Origin: Gammaproteobacteria bacterium
Lineage (GTDB): Bacteria > Pseudomonadota > Gammaproteobacteria > Pseudomonadales > Halieaceae
Length of the DNA: 64,000 nt
Direction of reading: 5' to 3'
NCBI GenBank assembly: GCA_024742415.1
Contig: JANSYN010000003.1
Coordinates: 301,048 to 365,047 of the forward strand
Below the pieces are notes generated by a model that was not told the DNA's origin, ran no database searches, and saw only the letters and a list, made by a program, of their open reading frames with translations. Positions within the stretch are counted from its first letter, which is position 1. Every line of letters starts with the position of its first letter. This document shows, one piece after another, positions 26,228-34,873 of the stretch. The translations under genes and the position numbers were made by a program.

Positions 26228-27337
26228 ATGAGCGCATCCATTCCCCCACACTCCGGCGCCGCCAACGGCTCTGCCACCGGCGCGGGCGACCGCCACGTCA
26301 AGGCTGCACAGGACAGCTACCGTGACAACTTCTCACGGCATCTGATTGGTGTTTCACGCTATTTGCAAACGCGCATGATGACAACACTGCAGCGCGACTA
26401 TCACCACAACAACCTGCGACTTGGCTTTGCCCCCTACCTGATCCTGGTGGGACAACAGGGGCAGCGCCTGTCACAGCTGGCCGACACACTGGGTATTTCG
26501 CGTCAGGCCTGCAACCAGGCCGTCAAGCAGATCGAACAGGCCGGCTACCTGAAGCGCTCCTCAGATCCCGGCGATGGTCGCGCCAAGCAAGTAACGCTCA
26601 CGCCAGCCGGCGAGAAACTGCGTCGTGACGGCGCCCTCATCGTGGGTGAACTGGACACCCAGTTCGCCGCCATTGCCGGTACCCGGCAGGTCCAGGCGGC
26701 GGCGAAAACCCTGGGACAGCTGCACAAACACCTGCGGCTCGGCCAAAGCCCGGGCGAGCCGCGCCCGTTCCTGTACGGCGGCCTTGGTGGCCTGCTGCCA
26801 CGATTATCCGATTACATTAACCAACGCCTGATGCAGCTGACCATCGCCAGGGGCCACCCCAGCCTTAAACTGGCCTTCGGACAGGTACTGACCCTGATAG
26901 GCCCTGCCGGTGGACGCATCCAGCAGATGGCAGTGATGCAGGATGTCAGCAAGCAGGCGATCAGCGCCATCACCATGGAGCTGGAAGCACTGGGGTACCT
27001 GCGCCGCGAGCAGGACCCACAGGACGCACGGCAAATCGTGCTGTTCTTTACACCGCAGGGTGCAACCCTTATCGCGGACTCCGTCAGCAGCGTATCTGAT
27101 TTACGAGCGGAGTTCGTCGACATCGTGGGTGAGTCCGCCATGCATAAAACGACCAGTACGCTACGCACGCTCTATCACGGCTTCGGCCTGGAGAGCGAGA
27201 TATTCAATCACGGCAATACGACAGATATCCAACAGCTCGCGCAGCAACTGCGGGCGCGACTGGATGCAAGCGACTGTCACGCGCTTGGCAATTTACTGCT
27301 CCGTACAACAGGCAATGGCACGCAACAATTGAGGTGA
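26228..27337 (+). CDS. Tandem double-MarR transcriptional regulator
   Basis: About 369 aa from the ATG at 26228; the track start is a TTG within the operator. It holds two winged-helix MarR domains in one chain. The first, about residues 55-150, includes LSQLADTLGISRQACNQAVK and a wing SSDPGDGRAKQVTLTPAGE. The second, about 215-330, includes IQQMAVMQDVSKQAISAITM and a wing EQDPQDARQIVLFFTPQG. Ordinary MarR proteins are about 150 aa and dimerise; this one looks like a covalent dimer. It starts an operon with the hydroxylase gene (10 bases downstream) and likely controls the divergent operon too. Confidence 0.88.
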   Translation: MSASIPPHSGAANGSATGAGDRHVKAAQDSYRDNFSRHLIGVSRYLQTRMMTTLQRDYHHNNLRLGFAPYLILVGQQGQRLSQLADTLGISRQACNQAVKQIEQAGYLKRSSDPGDGRAKQVTLTPAGEKLRRDGALIVGELDTQFAAIAGTRQVQAAAKTLGQLHKHLRLGQSPGEPRPFLYGGLGGLLPRLSDYINQRLMQLTIARGHPSLKLAFGQVLTLIGPAGGRIQQMAVMQDVSKQAISAITMELEALGYLRREQDPQDARQIVLFFTPQGATLIADSVSSVSDLRAEFVDIVGESAMHKTTSTLRTLYHGFGLESEIFNHGNTTDIQQLAQQLRARLDASDCHALGNLLLRTTGNGTQQLR

Positions 27338-27347
27338 GGTATCGGGT

Positions 27348-28076
27348 ATGAACAACGAATGGGTTATGGCAGTTTGGGAGCACTACAATATTCTGGCATC
27401 CGCCATCGCACTGGCTGCCATTGTAGTGATTACCAAGGTCGGCAAGTGGGCAGTATTCAAGGTGCCCGCGCTGAGCGAAACGCGCGAGCAAAATCGTGCC
27501 GAAGACAAGATCAAATGGAAAAAAGACAAGTACCCTCCAATGGTGCGCGGCACGCAGAAGATGGGCCTGTATTGCAATGTCACCTTCTATGCGCTGGTGT
27601 TGCCCTTTTGCCTGACGATGCAGGCACAGCCCGTCTGGAAGGTGCTGCTTGACGTGTTCGTGATCCTGATGTTCTACGACTTCTTTTACTATCTGTCACA
27701 TCGCTTCTGGTTCCACGGCAACGGCAAGATGCGCCAGATACATGCCGTGCACCATCAGGCGCGCAATCCCACCTACCTGGATGCGCACTATGTGCATCCC
27801 ACAGAAACCTTCATTGGCCTGGCCCTGTACATCGGCTCAATTGCTGTACTTGCTGCCGTGATGGGCAAGTTTCATGTTGCCACGGTTGTCATTACGTCGA
27901 TTGTTTTCTACCAGTTGAACCAGATCAATCACACGGCGGTGAACCTACCCAGGTTCCCCTACCGGGCACTCACTTGGATTACCGCCAAGCATCACGTCCA
28001 CCATGAGAATATGCACAAGGGTAATTACGCGACCATTACGCTGTTCTACGACAAGATTTTTGGCACTCTCGACTAG
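27348..28076 (+). CDS. Sterol desaturase/fatty acid hydroxylase family membrane di-iron enzyme
   Basis: 242 aa with about four membrane helices. All His boxes are present: HRFWFH, HAVHHQ and HHVHHENMHKGNYA, plus HPTET and NHTA. These ligands hold a di-iron centre on the cytoplasmic face. Family members hydroxylate or desaturate C-H bonds of lipids, sterols or carotenoids. It follows the MarR gene by 10 bases and precedes a CMD-family gene, so it is probably induced by the ligand sensed by the MarR protein. Confidence 0.93.
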   Translation: MNNEWVMAVWEHYNILASAIALAAIVVITKVGKWAVFKVPALSETREQNRAEDKIKWKKDKYPPMVRGTQKMGLYCNVTFYALVLPFCLTMQAQPVWKVLLDVFVILMFYDFFYYLSHRFWFHGNGKMRQIHAVHHQARNPTYLDAHYVHPTETFIGLALYIGSIAVLAAVMGKFHVATVVITSIVFYQLNQINHTAVNLPRFPYRALTWITAKHHVHHENMHKGNYATITLFYDKIFGTLD

Positions 28077-28148
28077 CACGCCGCGAACTACCCATCACCC
28101 GTTACAGCGCCGCCCTGTTGCAGCGGCGCACTTGCCCAGGAGAAGCAC

Positions 28149-28529
28149 ATGAGTGACCCGGAACGCCGCGCACGTGGCGAAGCAATGATCAACGAAGTCT
28201 ATGCAGGCGACGTGGTCGTCCCGCCTGAGGGCTACGCTTTCACCGATGTAATGCTAAGCCAGCTGTTTGCCGAGCTGTGGACGCGTGACACCCTGAGCAT
28301 GCGCGACAAACGCATACTCCTGCTGGGCATCATCGCCGAGAAAGGCGAATCAATGACGTTCAAGATTCAGGTCAAGGCGTCCCTCAAGCGCGGGGAAATA
28401 ACACCGGATGAAGCCCGCGAATTCCTGCTTTTTATCGCGCAGTATGCGGGCTATCCACGGGCGGCCTCCATGCTCGGCCCGTGCGAGGAAGCGATTGCAG
28501 AGTTCGAAAAAGAACGCGCCGACGACTAA
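28149..28529 (+). CDS. Carboxymuconolactone decarboxylase (CMD) family protein
   Basis: 126 aa, all-helical CMD fold. The core LSMRDKRILLLGIIAEKGES is followed by LKRGEITPDEAREFLLFIAQ, as in the gamma-CMD/AhpD group. The Cys of the AhpD CxxC motif is not present here, so peroxidase activity is unlikely. Last gene of the MarR/hydroxylase operon. The stop codon lies in the first unit of a 17-bp tandem duplication. Confidence 0.88.
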   Translation: MSDPERRARGEAMINEVYAGDVVVPPEGYAFTDVMLSQLFAELWTRDTLSMRDKRILLLGIIAEKGESMTFKIQVKASLKRGEITPDEAREFLLFIAQYAGYPRAASMLGPCEEAIAEFEKERADD

Positions 28530-28560
28530 CTCGAAGCGCCTGCTAACTCGAAGCGCCTGC
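28527..28560. repeat. 17-bp tandem duplication at the CMD stop codon
   Basis: TAACTCGAAGCGCCTGC occurs twice in direct succession without mismatches. The first copy starts with the TAA stop of the CMD gene, so translation is unaffected. Looks like a recent slippage event. Confidence 0.97.
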
Positions 28561-28583
28561 GCGGACGGCCGGTACGCTGAATG

Positions 28584-28607
28584 AGCAGCCTGACTAGGCT
28601 GCTTTTT
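28584..28607 (+). terminator. Rho-independent terminator after the MarR/hydroxylase/CMD operon
   Basis: AGCAGCCT-GACT-AGGCTGCT followed by TTTT: an 8-bp perfect stem, a 4-base loop and a T-run on the plus strand. It overlaps the last codons and the stop of the convergent P450 gene. Confidence 0.9.
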
Positions 28608-29862
28608 CCGTTTTCTTCTGCTCGGGGTCAAACGTAATCTTCATGCTCTTGATGCCGTTCACCAGGTTGGAGCGCGTATAGCGGATTTCTTCGGCGAGCC
28701 TGGGGTTGCGCAGGCGTGGAATGATCTCCTCGAACATCACCTGTACTTCCAATCGCGCCAGGTGGGTGCCCAGGCAGAAATGCTGCCCGATACCGAACGC
28801 GCGGTGCTCGTTGTACATATTCGGCATTTTCTCGGGGCGGCGTACATCAAACTCCATGGCGTCATCACCAAAGATCGTTTCATCATGGTTGACGGTGTGA
28901 TAGTGCATGATGATCTTGTCGCCCTTCTTGATCAGCTTGCCACCGACTTCGGTGTCTTCCAGGCACTGCCGGCGCATCAGGATAAACGCCGTGTTGTAAC
29001 GAATCATCTCTTCAGTCGCCCCGGCAATTTTATCGGGGTTGTCCACCAGGTATTGCAGTTGGTCGGGGTGATCCATCAGCAGGCGCATACCATGGCTGGT
29101 AATGGTGCGCGTGGATTCATTGCCCGCTGCAATCAACAGCAGGAAGAACCACACGAACTCTTCGTCGGTCAGACCCTCAACCCCGCCGTGTCCGCGCAGC
29201 AGCGCGCCGACGATGTTGTCCTCGGGGTTGTCCTTGTGCATCTCTGCCAGTTTCATCGCATAGGCGATCACGTTGGCGGAGGCCTCTTCAGCGGCCTGCT
29301 GATCCTCGGCCATTTCCGAGTCCTGGTTGAACATCATTGCGTTGGTCCATTCGAAGAAATCCTTGCGGTCCTCCGCTGGAACGCCACACAGTTCGAGGAT
29401 CGCAAGCAACGGCAGTTCCGCTGCTACCTCCTCCACAAACTCACACTCGCCACGGGACGCAACGCGATCAACAATATTGCGCGCATGCTGGCGGAAACGT
29501 TCCTCATAAGAGCCGACCGCGCTGGGCGTAAAGGCAGCGCGCACAATCTTGCGATACTTGAGCTGGCGTGGCGGATCCATGTTGATGATCATGTGGTTGT
29601 GGATGCCCTTGATCTCTTCCTCGGACCACTCTTCAGCAAGCGCCGTATTGGTCTCGCTGGAGAACAGCTGCGGATGCTTCGAGATAAAGTCGATTTCATC
29701 GCGCCCTGTGACCAACCAGTAAGGCACGCCCTGGTAGGAATCGCTCATCCAGTGGATCGGTCCCGACGCTCGAATATCCTTGAGCACGTCGTAGGGCATA
29801 CCCTCTTCATAGGTTTGCGGGTCAATCATGTTGGGAAAGTTGGCAAACGGACATCCGCTCAT
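28594..29862 (-). CDS. Cytochrome P450 (soluble bacterial class)
   Basis: About 422 aa from the ATG at 29862 (MSGCPFAN) with GGAGA upstream. I-helix oxygen-activation motif AAGNESTRT, K-helix EEMIR, and heme-thiolate loop FGIGQHFCLGTHLARLE. In family terms it resembles the CYP125/CYP142-like group that oxidises sterol or terpenoid side chains, but subfamily cannot be fixed here. It needs a ferredoxin and reductase that are not encoded next to it. Promoter and operator are described separately; the gene appears monocistronic. Confidence 0.95.
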   Translation of the reverse strand: MSGCPFANFPNMIDPQTYEEGMPYDVLKDIRASGPIHWMSDSYQGVPYWLVTGRDEIDFISKHPQLFSSETNTALAEEWSEEEIKGIHNHMIINMDPPRQLKYRKIVRAAFTPSAVGSYEERFRQHARNIVDRVASRGECEFVEEVAAELPLLAILELCGVPAEDRKDFFEWTNAMMFNQDSEMAEDQQAAEEASANVIAYAMKLAEMHKDNPEDNIVGALLRGHGGVEGLTDEEFVWFFLLLIAAGNESTRTITSHGMRLLMDHPDQLQYLVDNPDKIAGATEEMIRYNTAFILMRRQCLEDTEVGGKLIKKGDKIIMHYHTVNHDETIFGDDAMEFDVRRPEKMPNMYNEHRAFGIGQHFCLGTHLARLEVQVMFEEIIPRLRNPRLAEEIRYTRSNLVNGIKSMKITFDPEQKKTEKAA

Positions 29863-29915
29863 CGTTATAGTCTCCACTTTGCGTGCGCGCTGCACTGACA
29901 GATCATGTTGAAAAA

Positions 29916-29944
29916 ACTATAGACTAATAGGTATTAGTTAGCAA
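29916..29944 (-). promoter_or_regulatory. P450 promoter with a palindromic operator filling the spacer
   Basis: Minus strand: TTGCTA (29944-29939), 17 bases, TATAGT (29921-29916). The spacer is almost entirely the perfect palindrome ACTAATA-CC-TATTAGT (29938-29923). A repressor bound there would occlude RNA polymerase, so the P450 is likely an inducible gene. The regulator is not identified; no adjacent regulator gene exists. Confidence 0.8.
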
Positions 29945-30056
29945 GCATCTCCCGACAGGTAAAAAGTGCCGCTTTTGCCCGGGCCAAAGCGCATCGAAAT
30001 CTACCGGGAAGGCCAGCGCTGGCTGGCAGCGGAGCCAGGGAATACGGCCCTGAGCG

Positions 30057-31511
30057 TTACCGGGCGCGTTGGGGCTTGAGTAGCGCCCAGGTTTGCAGCA
30101 GGGAGCTGCGATCAATAAAAAACATCAACGCCAGATACACCGCAGCACCCGTTCCTGCCAGTATCAACAGGCGCAGGCCCGCGCTGAACGCGTCGTGCAC
30201 GTAATCCCCCAGGTACAGCACTACCACGTACATCAGTACCCCGGCGATCACCGGCTTGCGCAGCTCTCCCAGATACTCCACCACGCTGATTCCCGCCGCA
30301 TTGCATGAGCGCCAGGCGGTTATCAAAAAAACCAGTGGATAAGCCGCCAACCAGGCGTAGGCCATGCCCAGCGCACCTGCCCACAGGGCCCCGGCTGCGA
30401 ATGCCAGCGGCATGATGATGGCGGCAATCGCGTAATTGATGGCGCTGACACGGGGCTGCCCAATGCCCCACAGCAGGGGCGGAAACACATTGCTGAGCAA
30501 CTTGAACGGCATGACCAGCCCCAGCAATTGCAGCAAGGGGGCAACGGGCATCCACTTTTCGCCCAGAAGTACAGCCACGATAGGATCAGCCGCGCAGGAT
30601 AGTCCAAAAAACACCGGCACGGCGGCAATCGATAGCAATCGCGTTGCCGTTAGCAGGTAGGGGCGCACTGCTGCGGCATCCTCACGAGAATGCACGCGTG
30701 AGAACGCGGGCAGCGCTACTGCGTTGAGCAATCCGGCAAGTTTCTGTATCGGCAAGGACGCCAGTTGCGCGGCTACGGCATAGAACCCCAGCGCGTGCTG
30801 GCCCAGTAGCTTGCCGCCAATAAACTTGTCGGATTCACTGAACAGGTACCACAAGCCCCGGTCGGTAGACACGAACGCTCCGAACGAAAAATGTGCAGAC
30901 ATGTTGCCAAAGGAGAAACTCGGCCACACCAGCGCACGCGCAATCATGTTCAGGCCGATAACGCGAGACGCCGTAGTGGCGAGCATGCCCCACACCAGCG
31001 CCCACACGCCATAGCCCAGCAAGGCCAGTACAAGCGTCACCAGGCTGCCCAGGACCAGGGTGACAAAGTCCACCACCGAACGCCGGGCAAAATCGATCTC
31101 GCGCTCCAGCTGCGCCTGCGGCAGCGTTTCAAAAATCAGCAGCAGAAACTGTACCGACAGCACGCGGACGACGGCGCTCAACGACGGTTCATCAAAAAAA
31201 GCGGCCGCTAGCGGAGCGCCCATAAACAACAGGCCAAAGCAGGCGCAATTGGCAAGTATTACTACACCGAAGATCTGCCGGCGGGTGTGCTCCTGTAAAT
31301 CTTTCTGCTGGATAAGAATGGCATCCAGCCCCAGGGTGTTGAGCAGGAACAGGAATGACACCAGCACCGTGGCCATCGCCATAAGGCCGTAATCCCCCGG
31401 AGTGAGCATCCGTATCACCAAAATAGTGATCGCCCAGGAAAACGCCTGCCCGAGAAAACGAGCCGCCGCACTCCAGCGCAGGGCAGAAAGGACTTTTTCG
31501 CGTAGTTCCAT
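30057..31511 (-). CDS. Polysaccharide/LPS-type flippase (MOP superfamily)
   Basis: 484 aa with about 12-14 hydrophobic segments along its length. The N-terminus (AARFLGQAFSWAITILVIRM, then LTPGDYGLMAMATVLVSFLF) and the segment GLDAILIQQKDLQEHTRRQI match the MviN/Wzx-like lipopolysaccharide-exporter family, which moves lipid-linked glycans across the inner membrane. No glycosyltransferases adjoin it, so the cargo is unknown. It may be transcribed alone. Confidence 0.9.
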   Translation of the reverse strand: MELREKVLSALRWSAAARFLGQAFSWAITILVIRMLTPGDYGLMAMATVLVSFLFLLNTLGLDAILIQQKDLQEHTRRQIFGVVILANCACFGLLFMGAPLAAAFFDEPSLSAVVRVLSVQFLLLIFETLPQAQLEREIDFARRSVVDFVTLVLGSLVTLVLALLGYGVWALVWGMLATTASRVIGLNMIARALVWPSFSFGNMSAHFSFGAFVSTDRGLWYLFSESDKFIGGKLLGQHALGFYAVAAQLASLPIQKLAGLLNAVALPAFSRVHSREDAAAVRPYLLTATRLLSIAAVPVFFGLSCAADPIVAVLLGEKWMPVAPLLQLLGLVMPFKLLSNVFPPLLWGIGQPRVSAINYAIAAIIMPLAFAAGALWAGALGMAYAWLAAYPLVFLITAWRSCNAAGISVVEYLGELRKPVIAGVLMYVVVLYLGDYVHDAFSAGLRLLILAGTGAAVYLALMFFIDRSSLLQTWALLKPQRAR

Positions 31512-31942
31512 CTCGGGCGTGCCTTGAACCTCTTATTCGGGTGATGTCTTGTGGCGAAAGAGCGCGCCCGTCCCTGCACATCAAGCTGTTTGCCTGCTAC
31601 ACGCCGCCTGCCTGCACAAGAAACGGGTCAGTCAGCGCAAGTACCCTGGGGCACAAATACCCAGGGGCACAAGCAGCCTGGGGCAAAAGCGGCCGGGGGC
31701 AGCAGCGCTAGTGATTGTCAGGGATTTAACCGCCGATTGCATCTGCCCCGCTCGATCGCGCGACGAGCCGCGCTCAGCGCTTGCTGAAACTGTGACACAC
31801 ATCGCCCTCACCGGGCCTGCCAGATGGTTCATCCACAGTCTGCAAGTCAGTGACGCGGCAAGGACCGCGCCAACGCCTGCGGGCAACGATCTCCAGGCAG
31901 CAGCACCACGGCGGCCAACGCCGCTGGCTGGCACCGCGCTGA
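31512..31942. other. Intergenic region with 16-bp tandem repeats
   Basis: The 431-base gap between the flippase start and the CoA ligase stop carries no ORF with recognisable protein character. It contains the 16-bp repeat described separately. A weak ORF track entry on the plus strand (31549-31956) has no plausible start site or domain. Confidence 0.5.
31645..31708. repeat. 16-bp imperfect tandem repeat, four units
   Basis: Units CCTGGGGCACAAATAC, CCAGGGGCACAAGCAG, CCTGGGGCAAAAGCGG and CCGGGGGCAGCAGCGC follow each other without gaps. The left edge also forms a CCCTGGG/CCCAGGG hairpin (31644-31666). Non-coding. Confidence 0.9.
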
Positions 31943-33808
31943 TCAATCGGCGGTGATTGCCAACCCCATGGCCTGCAAGGTGCTGGTGATCTCGTCGAGG
32001 ATCGCCGGGTCGTCAATGGTCGCGGGCATCGACCAGGGTTCGCCATTGGCGATACTGCGCATCGTGGCGCGCAGTATTTTGCCGGAGCGCGTCTTGGGCA
32101 GGCGCTTGACCACGGTACACATCCGGAATGCTGCCACCGGGCCAATGCGTGTGCGCACAGCGCCAATGACCCGCTGTACGACCTCCTCAGCACTGGCCTG
32201 TGCACCGCTGTTGAGAACCAGCAAACCCAGGGGCAACTGCCCCTTCAGCGCATCCTGCACACCGATGACCGCGCACTCGGCCACGTCAGCATCGTCGGCC
32301 AGCACCTCCTCCATCGCGCCGGTAGACAGCCGGTGTCCGGCAACATTGATGACGTCGTCCGTGCGCGACATGACATAGACGTAGCCATTGTCATCTATGT
32401 ACCCGGCATCGCCAGTTTCGTAGAAGCCCGGATAGCGCTCGAAGTACGCTGTGCGATAGCGCTCACTGGCATTCCACAGCCCGGTAAAGGTGCCCGGCGG
32501 CAACGGATTGCGAATCACCAGCGCGCCAATCTCGCCGGGCGCAAGCTCTCGCCCGCTTTCGTCGACAACACACACCTGGTAGCCGGGAACGGCGCGCGCG
32601 GGCGAGCCCGGCACAATCGGCAGTTGCTCAATGCCCAGGCAGTTGGAGCACACCGGCCAGCCGGTTTCGGTTTGCCACCAGTGGTCGATCACCGGCACAC
32701 CGAGCAGATCACCTGCCCAGTGCAGTGTTGCCGGGTCGCAACGCTCGCCCGCCACAAACAGCGCGCGCAGTTGCGATACATCGTATTGCTGCAGCAACCG
32801 GCCCTGCGGGTCCTCCTTGCGGATGGCCCGAAACGCGGTGGGCGCGGCGAACATCACCCTTACCCGGTACTCCTGCAGGATACGCCAGAAGGCGCCGGGA
32901 TCCGGCGTTCCCACGGGCTTTCCCTCGTACATCAGGCTGGTGCAGCCGGCAAACAGCGGCCCGTACACAATATAGGAATGCCCGACCACCCAGCCCACAT
33001 CCGAGGCTGCCCAGAACACGTCGGGCGCGCGCACGTCATAGATATTTGACAGGCTCCAGCGCAGCGCAACGATACTGCCTCCGGTATCGCGCACTACCCC
33101 CTTGGGTTGCCCGGTTGTGCCCGAGGTATACAGAATGTAGAGCGGGTGATTGGCCTCCACCGGAACGCACTCAACAGGCCGCGCATCGCGTATGGCCTCG
33201 TGCCAGTCAACGTCGCGCTCGAGCGCGTCTGCCACCGGAGCCTGCGGGCGATTGAGCACAATGCAATGCCCTGGCTTATGCGCTGCCAGCGCAATCGCCT
33301 CGTCAACCAGTGGCTTGTAGGCAACGATGCGACCGGGCTCAATACCACAGCTGGCGCACACAACGGCGACAGGCCGGGCGTCGTCTATACGCACCGCCAA
33401 CTCGGCACTGGCGAATCCACCAAACACCACCGAGTGCACGGCGCCCAGGCGCGCGCAGGCAAGCATGGCGACGGCCGCCTCGGGCACCATCGGCATGTAA
33501 ATGATCACGCGGTCGCCCTTGCCCACCCCCCGCTGTGCCAGCGCCCCGGCAAAGAGACTGACCTGCTCAAGCAGTTGGGAATACGTAAAGCGCGCTTTGC
33601 TGTTGGTGACCGGACTGTCGTAGATGAGCGCGGTCTGCTCACCGCGGCCCTGCGTGACCTGCAGGTCCAGCGCGTTGTAACAGGCATTGGTCACACCGTC
33701 GGCAAACCAACGGTAGAAAGGCGGGTTCGCGTCATCCAGGATTTGTGTCGGGGGGTGGTACCAGAACACCTGTTGCGCAGCGTCCTGCCACATCTGCAGG
33801 GAATTCAT
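31943..33808 (-). CDS. prpE: Propionyl-CoA synthetase-type acyl-CoA synthetase (PrpE-like)
   Basis: 621 aa. Acetyl-CoA-synthetase fold: an N-terminal WFADGVTNACYNALDLQV, ALIYDSPVTNSKARFTYSQL, the AMP-binding P-loop YTSGTTGQPKGVVRDTGG, WWQTETGWP, and the C-terminal catalytic Lys in RLPKTRSGKILRATMR. ALIYDSPVT is characteristic of the propionate-CoA ligase (PrpE) group. Activates a short acid to its CoA thioester. Its start overlaps the crotonase stop (ATGA), so the pair is coupled. Confidence 0.9.
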   Translation of the reverse strand: MNSLQMWQDAAQQVFWYHPPTQILDDANPPFYRWFADGVTNACYNALDLQVTQGRGEQTALIYDSPVTNSKARFTYSQLLEQVSLFAGALAQRGVGKGDRVIIYMPMVPEAAVAMLACARLGAVHSVVFGGFASAELAVRIDDARPVAVVCASCGIEPGRIVAYKPLVDEAIALAAHKPGHCIVLNRPQAPVADALERDVDWHEAIRDARPVECVPVEANHPLYILYTSGTTGQPKGVVRDTGGSIVALRWSLSNIYDVRAPDVFWAASDVGWVVGHSYIVYGPLFAGCTSLMYEGKPVGTPDPGAFWRILQEYRVRVMFAAPTAFRAIRKEDPQGRLLQQYDVSQLRALFVAGERCDPATLHWAGDLLGVPVIDHWWQTETGWPVCSNCLGIEQLPIVPGSPARAVPGYQVCVVDESGRELAPGEIGALVIRNPLPPGTFTGLWNASERYRTAYFERYPGFYETGDAGYIDDNGYVYVMSRTDDVINVAGHRLSTGAMEEVLADDADVAECAVIGVQDALKGQLPLGLLVLNSGAQASAEEVVQRVIGAVRTRIGPVAAFRMCTVVKRLPKTRSGKILRATMRSIANGEPWSMPATIDDPAILDEITSTLQAMGLAITAD

Positions 33809-34704
33809 CGGTCGTTCTCCGTGCGGCCGTGAGTGGGCGACAGGGGCCGGCTTGCCTGCGGAGCAATAGGCGCCCCACTGTCGCGCTCCTGCACTGCCTG
33901 CTTGAAGCCCACCTCCTCCGCCCGTTGCTTGAACCAGACGCCCTCGGGGCTGTGTCGCGTAATCCCGTCGAACAGTGTCGCCAGCATCTGGGTGTTTTCC
34001 AGGCCCATGGCGTTGTAGGCCTGGTTCACCATCATCTTTTGCATCATCAACTGGTTTTTGGGCACGCCGGCCATGCGCTGTGCCAAGGACAGCACGCGCT
34101 CATCGAGATCAGCCGCAGGCACCGCCTCCAGCACCAGGCCCATCGCGGCAGCTTCAGTACCAGTGACCAGATCGCCCGTGAGCAGCATGCGCTTGGCACG
34201 CTCGGCGCCCAGTCTGTAAACCCACATGGCGGTGGTAGGACAACCCCAGACGCGGGCCGGAGGATAGCCAATCACGGCATCATCGGCCATCACGGCGAGA
34301 TCGCAGCACAGCGCAATATCGCTGCCCCCTGCAACCGCCGGGCCCTGTATCCGTGCAATCGTCGGCTTGTAGCTGCGCCACAACGCCATGAAGTCCTCGG
34401 TATTTTTCTTCATGCCGTAGTAGTCCGTCATTGGGTCCCACGCCGCCGTGCCGGAACCCAACTGTGATCCCGGCTGTTCTCCCGCACGCTCGGCGAAGTC
34501 GATCAGGTCATAACCGCTGCAAAAGGCGCGGCCCTGGCCAGTCAGCACAATCACATGGATGGCATCATCCTGGTTGGCCTGCTCCACCGCGGCACGAATT
34601 TCGGCAGGCATACCCAGTGAAATGGCGTTGAGTCGCTCCGGACGATCAAGCGTAATCGTCGCGATACGACCGGAGGTCTCATAACGTACATCGTGCAATC
34701 TCAT
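33805..34704 (-). CDS. Enoyl-CoA hydratase/isomerase (crotonase) family
   Basis: About 299 aa from the ATG at 34704; the track start at 34758 adds a non-conserved leader. Crotonase fold with ITLDRPERLNAISLGMPAEI, FCSGYDLIDFAERAG for the CoA pocket and RIQGPAVAGGSDIALCCDLA for the oxyanion hole. Where hydratases carry two Glu residues this one reads IGYPPARVWGCPTTAMW, so it may be an isomerase or hydrolase-type member. Acts on an acyl-CoA; coupled to the CoA ligase downstream. Confidence 0.9.
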   Translation of the reverse strand: MRLHDVRYETSGRIATITLDRPERLNAISLGMPAEIRAAVEQANQDDAIHVIVLTGQGRAFCSGYDLIDFAERAGEQPGSQLGSGTAAWDPMTDYYGMKKNTEDFMALWRSYKPTIARIQGPAVAGGSDIALCCDLAVMADDAVIGYPPARVWGCPTTAMWVYRLGAERAKRMLLTGDLVTGTEAAAMGLVLEAVPAADLDERVLSLAQRMAGVPKNQLMMQKMMVNQAYNAMGLENTQMLATLFDGITRHSPEGVWFKQRAEEVGFKQAVQERDSGAPIAPQASRPLSPTHGRTENDR

Positions 34705-34873
34705 GGGCGGGCTCCAAAGCGGGAATTCGCGCGGGTGATGGGTATGATCATAACGCAAAAATCCCGTAGACTAAGGCCGCCGGACCGCACCGCCCTGCCC
34801 ATGCGCAGCGCTGCGGCCCAAATAGCAGCACAGACTAACAACCGGCCCATCGAATCAGTGAGTGTCACGCCTT

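Noticed and set aside
28762-29898. 378-residue plus-strand ORF
   Set aside because: Antisense shadow of the P450 gene with no recognisable domain; the same holds for 3398-4237, 4937-6385, 54020-55099 and 55440-56366.
31549-31956. 135-residue plus-strand ORF
   Set aside because: No ribosome site, no domain, and it runs through the 16-bp tandem repeat.
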